Source of the DNA: a virus
Length of the DNA: 44,906 nt
Virus record (IMG/VR): IMGVR_UViG_3300024518_005171
Location: 1 to 44,906 of that record
Direction: 5' to 3' (one strand)
The notes below the pieces were generated by a model that saw nothing but the letters and a program-made list of their open reading frames with translations, searched no databases and was not told the origin of the DNA. Position 1 is the first letter of the stretch. Every line of letters begins with the position of its first letter. This document shows positions 7,282-15,800 of the stretch, one piece after another. The position numbers and the translations under genes were made by a program.

Positions 7282-9237
7282 CTACTGTATTTTGGACTGC
7301 AAAGAACGTAGACCGTTAATAACCATATTCACCTGAACCATGGCATTTTTGGTCGCGGCCTCTCTCACATCGTCCATCCCGAGGCGGGAAGCTACTAACA
7401 ATTCAGCCAGGCGGCTCGAGGTCTTTTCAAGATCTGGAAGGTAGTCTACATAAATAGCGGTATTTTCTGGTGTAACGAAGCCTAAAGACAAGACAGCATC
7501 TGCTGTCTCTTTATCCATAATCACAGACGCTTCCTTTACTAAATCAACCCGAAGATTCGGAAGAGATCGCAAATGGGAAGCAACCTTGCTCATTGCAGCA
7601 ACTTTTAGATCGTCCTCGGAAACAACGCGACGTGTATGAGCGACCTTTGCCACTCCTTTTCGCGACGCAGTTTTCATTACACTATGAGCTTGCAGATCAG
7701 TCAGCCCCAAAGTCGCCAAAGAAAACTCGGTGTCTACAGAATCCATAGATCTTCCAAACACACTTGCATTGCGTCCCCTAAAAGAAAATGTCGTTCCATC
7801 TGACAGAACATCGATCATGTCAGCCGACGCAATTTTAATGGACTCCAGTTCCTGCGCTTCCTGAGAATCACGAGGAAGTGATATCTGTTCTCCCTTTAAA
7901 GGAACCCACTGGAAAGAGGAGGGGAGTGCTACTTCGTCATCTCCGAGTCTCGCAATCTTCTGGAGCCCCTTCACGAGAGTAATCCTAACAGGAAGCCCAG
8001 TAGACAAGATAGTTCCATGAATATGGGCAACCTTCTCTTTTCCGTCATCAATAGAAGATTTAACGTCTACTCTTATAGGCTCTGTAGCCATCGCCTTGGG
8101 GCCTGACTGGTAAACAAATACGCCACGACCCCTAGGAGGTACATCCTCGAGGTGAACGTCTTCAACGAAGACGCCCGCCACCTTCTCTTGCAAAGCGTGA
8201 GACGTGCCAGATGAAAAAATCTGTAGGTCTAGAGGTCGCTCGTCAAAACTAATCATTCTAGGGATAACAACCCCTTCAATTTGTTTCCCGCCGGCCCATA
8301 CACGATACACGCCAGTTCTGTTAGCTTCCTGCGCAACCTTTTCCGTTAAGTTCCCATGAACGACGGGATCTACTGTTACGGTCAGAATTCCGTTCTCTTG
8401 TAGCTTCTCAAAGGATTCTTCCGACAGCATCTTTTGTGCAGTGAACCTACTCACAAAAGACTCTTGTGGTCGATAGCACTTATGATTAGCAGTCTTAACC
8501 TGGAACCCCGTTCCTTTAGAGATAAACTGAACGGCTGTAGGCTTTGTGATAGACCTACGGTAGCCTTGCATAGCAGCTGCAGTTTTTTCTTTCACGGTCA
8601 GAATACACTCTGCAGCTTCTTTAAGATGCCCACGAGTTAAAAACGCATGGCGAAGAGCGGCATCATCAAGCAAAGCACCCTTAAATGACTCCACATCTTC
8701 ATCTCTAAATGTAGGGGAGACTGCTTCCAACAGAGTGGGACGCACAGAGGCAGATTTATTAATACTCCCGCTTCTCCAATACTGGTCATCCGCAGGAGGA
8801 CGTAATTGTCCCGCCAAGGGGACCGAACCAAATCCACCTTTAGGTGCAGGTCCTTTAAATGTGTCAGGACGGAAAAGGATTTCTTCTACCTTTTCCTCAT
8901 CCATAGGATACGCAAGCTTCTCATACATATAAGTGTCTAGAGGAGAAAGATCGCGGCTCCGTATAATCAGCGGCACCGATAAGATACGCTTCTGTTCAGC
9001 CGCGGCGCTTTTCTTCATCTGCGCCGGGTAGATAACCATCTTACCTACCGCGTACCCCCTTGCTGAGTCTACGTTCTCGAGGTCAACTTCAACCTCATGC
9101 GATTTCAGCCATGGAAGCTGTTTATATGCATTTTTAATGATCTCGACTGGCCAAATATCTACATCATCCTCAAGGCGAGAACCGGCTGCAGTTTTTTCGA
9201 AGGATATCTTAGCTGCCTGAAAAAGTGGTTGTTCCAT
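7282..9237 (-). CDS. Large virion-like protein dense in K-x-A motifs
   Basis: This encodes 651 residues starting MEQPLFQAAKISFEKTAAG, with a Shine-Dalgarno GGAAG seven bases before the ATG. No known enzymatic motif is visible. Its striking feature is nearly twenty short motifs of the type (E/V/L)K-(T/V/I/L)-A spread along the chain, such as FEKTA, YEKLA, TEKVA, QEKVA, KEKVA, LQKIA, MKTAS and MSKVAS. The regions between them look like ordinary mixed alpha/beta sequence. It lies between baseplate-like and connector-like genes in the morphogenesis operon, so a structural, scaffold or internal virion protein is likely. If the motifs are protease sites, the protein would be cut into many peptides, as phage core proteins are. 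That last point is inference. Confidence 0.75.
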   Translation of the reverse strand: MEQPLFQAAKISFEKTAAGSRLEDDVDIWPVEIIKNAYKQLPWLKSHEVEVDLENVDSARGYAVGKMVIYPAQMKKSAAAEQKRILSVPLIIRSRDLSPLDTYMYEKLAYPMDEEKVEEILFRPDTFKGPAPKGGFGSVPLAGQLRPPADDQYWRSGSINKSASVRPTLLEAVSPTFRDEDVESFKGALLDDAALRHAFLTRGHLKEAAECILTVKEKTAAAMQGYRRSITKPTAVQFISKGTGFQVKTANHKCYRPQESFVSRFTAQKMLSEESFEKLQENGILTVTVDPVVHGNLTEKVAQEANRTGVYRVWAGGKQIEGVVIPRMISFDERPLDLQIFSSGTSHALQEKVAGVFVEDVHLEDVPPRGRGVFVYQSGPKAMATEPIRVDVKSSIDDGKEKVAHIHGTILSTGLPVRITLVKGLQKIARLGDDEVALPSSFQWVPLKGEQISLPRDSQEAQELESIKIASADMIDVLSDGTTFSFRGRNASVFGRSMDSVDTEFSLATLGLTDLQAHSVMKTASRKGVAKVAHTRRVVSEDDLKVAAMSKVASHLRSLPNLRVDLVKEASVIMDKETADAVLSLGFVTPENTAIYVDYLPDLEKTSSRLAELLVASRLGMDDVREAATKNAMVQVNMVINGLRSLQSKIQ

Positions 9238-9246
9238 TCTTACTTC

Positions 9247-10476
9247 CTACGGGAAAAGGTCGTCATATTGGTCTTTAAGGTTTTGTGCACGAACAGTCAC
9301 ATCAGATGTAAGAGTATCGATTTGCAAACCACAAAACTGCAGGAACGAATCTAATGCATTTTGAGGGTCTGATGCAGTTGCTATAGCAACTGCCCCCGCT
9401 ACAATACCACGGGTACCGAATGCTGGCCCGGGAGGAGAAGATCCGTCATCATAAAGAGTGGCGCTAATTGCGCGTTTAATAAAGGTATCAAAGCCGCCAG
9501 TTTGTGCAGGAAGCAAAAGAATATAAGCCCCTGTAAAGAAGTCTAGTACGTCAATGATCGTCTCTAGAATAACTTCTATTCGCTGAACTGCGTCTGTTAA
9601 TACCTCTGTCTTACGTCTTAAAAGATCTGCCAGTCTAGAAACTACCTCGGCAGACGAGGGCGCGGTTTTCAGTCCATCTGTAATCTGCTTAAGCACGGCA
9701 AATATATCTCCTAAGGAGGGGATTAAACTTGCTAGGGGAATAGAGATCCATTTGGGGTAAGCACCCCTTGTAGGAATAAAGACCGTAAAATCAAAAGTAT
9801 CCTGGGGAGCCAACCCTGTAGATTGCTGAATGCCTGCTAATATCTCTTCAGCAGTAGTACCTAAACTATCTCTAGAGAAGGGAGACATCATAGTAGGGCC
9901 TAGTCTAGAGACTGCTTTAAGACCCTCTGTAGCACTACCAAAAATATCGGTCTCTAGAAGATTTGAAAAATCAGAGAAGTCTGCAAAAGTCTTATAGATA
10001 CTTTTCAGGCTAGAGATATCCCCGCTCTCTGTTACCCCATTAAGAAAAATAACCCCTGAAACAGACGTACTATCATCTGTTATGGGGCGAAAAGGATCAG
10101 AGGGATCTTTTGCAGACGATGCTACCTCCATAAGCCAGCCTTCTAATCCAGTGCCTTGCCAGGGAAGAGCTCCGCTCTTATCGAAATCTTTAAATTCCCA
10201 CTCTGGGTTCCAGTGAACATTCGTGTGAACTGTAAACGCTACGTTATTTTCTAGTAAGTCGAGGATAGCAGTCTGCAGCGTCTTAACTGCACTATCTAAA
10301 GTTGATTTAATAGCATTTACACCATCCACAATAAGCCGTGAAACTACTTTCAACGCAGTGGCTACTACCCCTAAAAAATCAGAGAGAGTCTGAACTACGT
10401 CGGAAGAAACTCCAACTAACGTAGTTACTTGATCAAAGTTTACCTCTGATCCTAGTCTAACCCAGCTATCCGCCAT
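9247..10476 (-). CDS. Baseplate or tail-associated structural protein, tentative
   Basis: This encodes 409 residues starting MADSWVRLGSEVNFDQVTT. The first 85 residues and residues 255-320 are long amphipathic Val/Leu/Ala-rich helical regions (TLSDFLGVVATALKVVSRL and RKTEVLTDAVQRIEVILET). The middle and end contain aromatic and glycine-rich beta-type sequence. It is downstream of the spike gene and overlaps a 56-residue coiled-coil gene by 11 bases. A tail-end assembly role is suggested by its place after the spike. It is too short for a typical tape measure, although the helical stretches would fit one. No family is recognised. Confidence 0.65.
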   Translation of the reverse strand: MADSWVRLGSEVNFDQVTTLVGVSSDVVQTLSDFLGVVATALKVVSRLIVDGVNAIKSTLDSAVKTLQTAILDLLENNVAFTVHTNVHWNPEWEFKDFDKSGALPWQGTGLEGWLMEVASSAKDPSDPFRPITDDSTSVSGVIFLNGVTESGDISSLKSIYKTFADFSDFSNLLETDIFGSATEGLKAVSRLGPTMMSPFSRDSLGTTAEEILAGIQQSTGLAPQDTFDFTVFIPTRGAYPKWISIPLASLIPSLGDIFAVLKQITDGLKTAPSSAEVVSRLADLLRRKTEVLTDAVQRIEVILETIIDVLDFFTGAYILLLPAQTGGFDTFIKRAISATLYDDGSSPPGPAFGTRGIVAGAVAIATASDPQNALDSFLQFCGLQIDTLTSDVTVRAQNLKDQYDDLFP

Positions 10477-10636
10477 TCTTTGCCTCTAAGTCTGCTGCAT
10501 ATTTTCGTAGGTCCGCCTCTTGAGCCTTTACGTCATTTATCTGACGAAGAATGTCTTTTTTGAGCTTTTTAAGATCCTCTTGGAGCGCACGAATAGGCGC
10601 ATCATCCGGAATCTGTGCTTTGGTCCATCCACTCAT
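10466..10636 (-). CDS. Small coiled-coil protein (56 aa)
   Basis: A 56-residue reading frame starts MSGWTKAQIPDD and ends LEAKNGG. The ATG at 10636 overlaps the stop of the upstream gene as ATGA, with AGCGGAGGA as Shine-Dalgarno. The 3' end overlaps the next gene by 11 bases, so the frame fills the only gap in this part of the operon. Residues 17-50 form an uninterrupted charged helix with heptad-like Leu/Ile spacing (ALQEDLKKLKKDILRQINDV). It is probably a small assembly or tail chaperone-type protein; this is inferred from size and context. Confidence 0.75.
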   Translation of the reverse strand: MSGWTKAQIPDDAPIRALQEDLKKLKKDILRQINDVKAQEADLRKYAADLEAKNGG

Positions 10637-11313
10637 AAGAATCCTCCGCTATTAGAGACACCCGTAATCGGGGCAGGAACTGTAGTGGTTCCAGTGTAAA
10701 CTACTTCGGCTGAAATGGAAGCAATCCCCTTTGCCAAGGCTTCCGCATACACGGGAAGCTGATCTCCTAATGTTTGATTAAGGGGCTGCCCTGGAATATC
10801 GTCCCTACAAAACACCCCTGTAGCCTGAAACGCAACAGGAAGGGCAGTATTTAAAAGACCCAATGCGGCGCTTTCTAGACTAACATTGGCAACAGGATTT
10901 ACTACTCCAATGCCCGTTCCCATAGTAAGGTTTTCTGCCATCATAAGAATAGCGGACTGCGAGAAGATGCGTAAGGGAGCTACTATAAAAGAAACAGCAA
11001 CTCCATTTGCTTCTTTCCCCTTCCATCCCTGTGTTTGAAGAAAGTAATTCTTCGCTAATCCCGTATTAAAAGAAAAAGATGCGGGAGTCGGGACACCTGG
11101 CACATCGGCAGTACCTGCCCCGATATCATTTATTACGAGCTGACCTAATGTCTCAATGAGCCCTGTACACAACGCACTTATAAACTTCTCGGACGGGTTA
11201 TGAGGAGAAACCCCAGTGTCAGAATTAGTACGCGTAACGCCCGCGGAGTCTGGGTAACGAGATAAGTGGTCTGCATAAACAGCGCTAGAAAGAGCAACAG
11301 CATCGAGAGGCAT
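10633..11313 (-). CDS. Tail or baseplate structural protein, unknown family
   Basis: This encodes 226 residues starting MPLDAVALSSAVYADHLSR. It is rich in small and hydrophobic residues, with an N-terminal helical region and later Ala/Gly/Val-rich segments. It lies directly after the gp5-like spike gene, whose stop coincides with this start region, and before the small coiled-coil gene, to which it is coupled. No catalytic motif, signal peptide or clear membrane helix is seen. A baseplate component is plausible from gene order only. Confidence 0.65.
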   Translation of the reverse strand: MPLDAVALSSAVYADHLSRYPDSAGVTRTNSDTGVSPHNPSEKFISALCTGLIETLGQLVINDIGAGTADVPGVPTPASFSFNTGLAKNYFLQTQGWKGKEANGVAVSFIVAPLRIFSQSAILMMAENLTMGTGIGVVNPVANVSLESAALGLLNTALPVAFQATGVFCRDDIPGQPLNQTLGDQLPVYAEALAKGIASISAEVVYTGTTTVPAPITGVSNSGGFL

Positions 11314-12836
11314 TACGTCGGGTCCGGTATAAAAACAGGAGGGATCGCAGCAGGACCAGGAACCCCTCCAGCAGCGACAGAGGTACTACCCAAAAGAGGG
11401 ATACCGGTAACAAAATCTACGGGATGAGTCAGTGTTGTAATTACAGCCCCTCCTGCCGGAGGACCGATAGAAACAGACCCCTTTTGATCTAGAATAATGC
11501 TCCCGGCTTTAGTAGATATCTTAATCCCTGTGCCATTTACTTCCATCGTGGTAGCATTTGCTGTTTTCACTAGGACAGTGCCGCTCGGCTTCAATAAGAC
11601 CTCTGTAGGCGAACTAGACGCTACCCCTCCCGAGGTGAAGCGGGCCTTCCCTAGTTTGTTGTGTATCTGCAATAGACCCTGTGTAACAGACAGATTTGCG
11701 CCCGTGCCGTCTGCCTGGGAGTTAGCCACCTCAACCGTCCAAGTCCCCCCTACTACCGAAGTATCGCCAAAAGTAGTGCTGACGTGTCTATCATCTCCGA
11801 TTTCCTGGGTAACAGCACCCGTTACCGACTCCAGTTGAGAGCCACTTATAGTGCGTTTTTCCTCTCCTTTAATTTCCTTCTCAAGAGACCCTATTACTTT
11901 CGTTACCTTACCCGTAACCTTATAGGTCTCATTGCCTCCTACCTCTATAGACCGCTCACCCGTCACTTTTAACGTGTCACTTTGGCTGATAGTGACGGAA
12001 CGATTACCGTAGTTTGCCTTGTATAAACCTAAAACTTCCTCTGTAAGACTACTGCTATTTTCATGGCGACTGCCGTTTACCGCCGAGATTACATTGCCAT
12101 GAGCATATGTTTGTGCATTACCGTCCTTATCAATCCACACTCGATAGCGTTTGTTTATAAGAACTCGGGCAACTATCTTCCCCAGTAAAGCCCCCGCTAC
12201 CCGATCATCATCCTCTTCGGCAATCCGTCCTAAGCCCACATCGATAATGGGGTCTTCTTCGGCAAACTCTTTAACTTGTAAGCGCAGCTCAACGGGAGAC
12301 TTATCTGTTCCGTGAGAGTCATCCTCTCGCCTAGACCGAAAGGAAAACTTACCTCCTGTAGTGTCCAACGTATAGTTTTCCACTAGGTCTATGATTGAGT
12401 TTGCGATCGGTATGTAAAGACGTTGTGCGTTTTGTGTCGCGCCAATCTCTATAACCCCTCCCTTTCTTAATATGATAAAGTTCCCTTCGGATGACGAGAG
12501 GACCTGGTCTCCCTCATTAACGACTGGACGATTCATACGATAGTCATTTGGGTCCTCCGAATCGTCTCCCGCATCAGTTTGTTTAGGTACCGGAGCGGCC
12601 CCTAAAATAAACGGCGTCCGGGCTGAGGAAGGCTTCATTAACCAGACAACTGTATTCACTTCCGGCTGCCAATACATTCCGCCGCCGGATGAGTTTAGGT
12701 ACATGGGCATGGCCGCTATCCCATCGTGAACCCCTCCCTGTAGGTCAACTACAGTGCAGGTATACTTTACTTTGTCCACCGAGGTAATGCGTCCTTTAAG
12801 GACTTTGACATTGCCGTCTCGAGAATAGATTGCCAT
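11313..12836 (-). CDS. gp5/VgrG-like baseplate spike protein
   Basis: This encodes 507 residues starting MAIYSRDGNVKVLKGRITS. The start at 12836 is chosen over an in-frame ATG 18 bases upstream because it forms a TGATG junction with the RNA polymerase stop. The N-terminal 100 residues look like the OB-fold of gp5/gpV spikes (GRITSVDKVKYTCTVVDLQG, then W-rich VNTVVWLMKPSS). After residue 270 a beta-helix begins, with repeated V-x-G/I-x-G units (TLKVTGERSIEVGGNETYKV, then VTGKVTKVIGSLEKEIKG), as in T4 gp5. The C-terminus is Pro/Gly-rich (PGPAAIPPVFIPDP), suitable for a tip. It would form the membrane-puncturing device, which favours a contractile tail. No lysozyme domain is seen. Confidence 0.8.
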   Translation of the reverse strand: MAIYSRDGNVKVLKGRITSVDKVKYTCTVVDLQGGVHDGIAAMPMYLNSSGGGMYWQPEVNTVVWLMKPSSARTPFILGAAPVPKQTDAGDDSEDPNDYRMNRPVVNEGDQVLSSSEGNFIILRKGGVIEIGATQNAQRLYIPIANSIIDLVENYTLDTTGGKFSFRSRREDDSHGTDKSPVELRLQVKEFAEEDPIIDVGLGRIAEEDDDRVAGALLGKIVARVLINKRYRVWIDKDGNAQTYAHGNVISAVNGSRHENSSSLTEEVLGLYKANYGNRSVTISQSDTLKVTGERSIEVGGNETYKVTGKVTKVIGSLEKEIKGEEKRTISGSQLESVTGAVTQEIGDDRHVSTTFGDTSVVGGTWTVEVANSQADGTGANLSVTQGLLQIHNKLGKARFTSGGVASSSPTEVLLKPSGTVLVKTANATTMEVNGTGIKISTKAGSIILDQKGSVSIGPPAGGAVITTLTHPVDFVTGIPLLGSTSVAAGGVPGPAAIPPVFIPDPT

Positions 12837-15800
12837 CAGTACTGCCCCTTCCACTCCGGGCCAAGGGCTTTCTTACCACGACCAAATTCAGTTGCTTTAG
12901 CGATACCAGGAATCGGGTGAAATCCATGGATATTACTACTCCACCCCTCCCGTGCCGCCTGTGTAAGGGTACTACTCAATCGCTGGAAGTTCAGGCGAGC
13001 TATCCAGTCCTCCTGCATTTCCAGTGGAAGGATGTCAACTCCCTTTAAAACAGGTGTATGAAGGACGGGAGGCCCCTTTGTTTTCTTATTCCACCCCTTC
13101 ACTACGGACGTGGGTCGCATATCTCCTATAATCCAATCTGGGTGCGTTCCCGGATCATCTATATGCGTGACGTTTGTTAATGACTTCACTACTACCTCAA
13201 CATTCCTGCGTCTTACAGGGACCGCGGTAGATAAGACGCGTTGAAGTTCTGACGCAATATAATCTTGTACTGATTCTATGCCCTTAAGGGGTAGCAAATC
13301 GCGCGGGTCTATAACTCCATTAGAAAGAGGCTCTCCTTTGTCTACAGTATCTCGTAGCTTTACAGTTCTCTTCTGATTTCCTGGTACATAGTGGGTCACT
13401 TTATTGATGGTGACGTATTCCCCTCCTTGAGGGGCTCTTTGTACCTTAGAAACTACGCCACCTGTTAACGCTAGTGGAGCTGCGTCTTTCACTGTTTTGG
13501 GTAAGCGGAGAACGTTTCTAAGGCGCTCAAAAGTACCCTGACTCTTCGCACCAAGGCCTTTGGCCAGGCCTCCCGTGTGGAAGACGTTCATACTAAGCTG
13601 GGTAGCCGGCTCGCCAATAGACTGCCCTGCCATGATTCCTACATTATCGCCAATAGAATGGTCAGACCCTCCCGAAGCTAATCCCATACAGGTTTTACAC
13701 ACTCCATGGTCAGACTCGCACCTAAGAGGGGAACGAACAAATAAACGTTTCCTTTTAGCTCCCTTCGCCGCGGCTAACATATTGGGTGTTACCAAAGAGC
13801 CTGCTTTGTAGGAAGCTCCCGCTAGCCGAGCTCCCTTTGCTAGTTTTCGGTCGGTGATGTCTGCATTGTCTACGTCCAACCAGATGCCCCCGGACGTCTT
13901 ACAGTCCTTTTCCGTCACAAGCATATTCATGGTCGAATTCATGATTTGCTTGGACAAGTAGCCAGGATCACGAACTCCTTGGACCTTTTGGATAGTACCT
14001 TTCCTCGCACCGTGTAGTGATGTCCAATAAGACGCTATATCCATCCCTTCGGAGTAAGACCGAGGAATGAGGTAAGGAACTACTCGATCCTTAGCATCCA
14101 TCACCAGAACGGGAGAGCTGACAATCTGTTTTAACTGAACAGGCTTTCCTCTAGACCCAGAGGTGACCATACGAGAAATATTTGTAGGGTTCTTCTGTAA
14201 GTGTTCATTATTGAGCCTGTCTAACTCTGCATTGACCATCTGGAATATTTTAACAATCTTGGCATCTTTGGTTTTTTGCGTGAAACGCGTGTTCTTTCTT
14301 ATAGCAGACGCCCTTTCCTCAGCCTTCTGCATCAAACCATCCCGAACACTCTTATTGATAACAGAAAAGTCGTCGAGCCCAATAGAAAACCCCAGATCGG
14401 TACTGTAAGTATTTCCGATATCTTTAAGAGGATTAACTACCTCTCCAAAGGACTTAGGATGCTTCTTTGCGACGTAGGTTAGAACTTTTTTAACGTATGC
14501 CTTGTCAAATACCCTCATCTTATTGACCGAACGTTTTCCCGTCTCCTGTAGTTCCTTCGGCAACACGGCTTCTAATTTTAAACGGCCGGCTGTTGTCTCT
14601 GTATTGCCGATCTTTACGATGTCGGTATTCTTAATGTCACCGCGACGAGCTGCAGCCAATACATCGGAAGCCCCCTTGTATACCTTATTTGTCTTCTTAC
14701 CCGGTAACGAGAGAAGATAAAGCCCCAAAAGAGACTCATGGCCCGGCATATACATGACGGCGCCGGTCGTCGGATTAAATAAGTTATTGCTCGGAAATAG
14801 CTTTGTTGCCTCTTTCACCGCCTTTTCTCTAATGGGAAGATACACAGCCATAGCGTCCCCATCAAAATCAGCATTGTAGCCCCCGGTTACAAGAGGATGG
14901 ATCTCGATCGCTTTCCCTTTTACAAGACGAGGTTTAAAGGCCATTATATTAAACTTATGGAGTGCTGGGTCGCGCTTTAGGAAGATAGGACGGTCTCCCA
15001 TTGCCCTAGTAAGGGCTTTCTCTGCTACAGGAGATCTCTCTGTTACTTCATCTCCTGCGTCTAGCATTTTGTAACCCTGCCGAACAAGTTCACGCTCAAT
15101 GAAAGGACGATATATAGACCATGCCATCTCTTCGGGTAAACCAAGCTCGTCTATCCCCATTCGAGGCTCGGGAGTAATAATGGAACGTCCACTAAAATCC
15201 TGCCTACGCTTTAAAAGCCGCTTTTGAAAATAGCCATGCTTGGCTCCTCCTGTACTATCTCCATGCACAGGATTTCTTGTCTTGCCTGAAATGATATCCA
15301 AAATTCCCTTATAGCCACCTGCCTCTTTCCGCGTAAGGCTACCCCCAAGGCCCGTTAATGCCTTAAGCCCGTCATAAAGCTCTCCCCGCAATTCGGCTAG
15401 ATGCTTATCGGTTATGCCCAAGCCTTTCGTGGTAGTTAGCGCCTCATTAACTGCCGCCAAATCCTTATAAAGACCGTTCAAGTCATTACTAGATAAGCTT
15501 CCCCCTTCTTTAGCAATAAGGGGCCTAAAGATAGGAGGAAGAACCGGAACAGATTTCATCATATAAACAGTCGGCGCTAAATCATTTTTATCGAGTGCCT
15601 TTAAAATACGTAAGCGTGCATGAAGTCGCGGACGTCCCGATTTTGATGCAGTAGAAAGTTTAGTTTCTACCTCGGCGATCTCCTTCTTCACATCAACGGA
15701 TTTCAACATACTTTCAATAGCTGCACCACCTCTCTTACCATTGACTTCTACCTCTCCCTTCACAATATTTTTGTAGCGAGATGCAGTAACTCCCAAGAGT

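Noticed and set aside
7282-9237. Tape measure protein
   Set aside because: The length is modest, it lacks long coiled coil or repeated hydrophobic segments, and it shows mixed alpha/beta sequence.
11313-12854. Spike protein starting at 12854
   Set aside because: The ATG at 12836 forms a TGATG junction with the RNAP stop and gives the expected start of the N-terminal domain.
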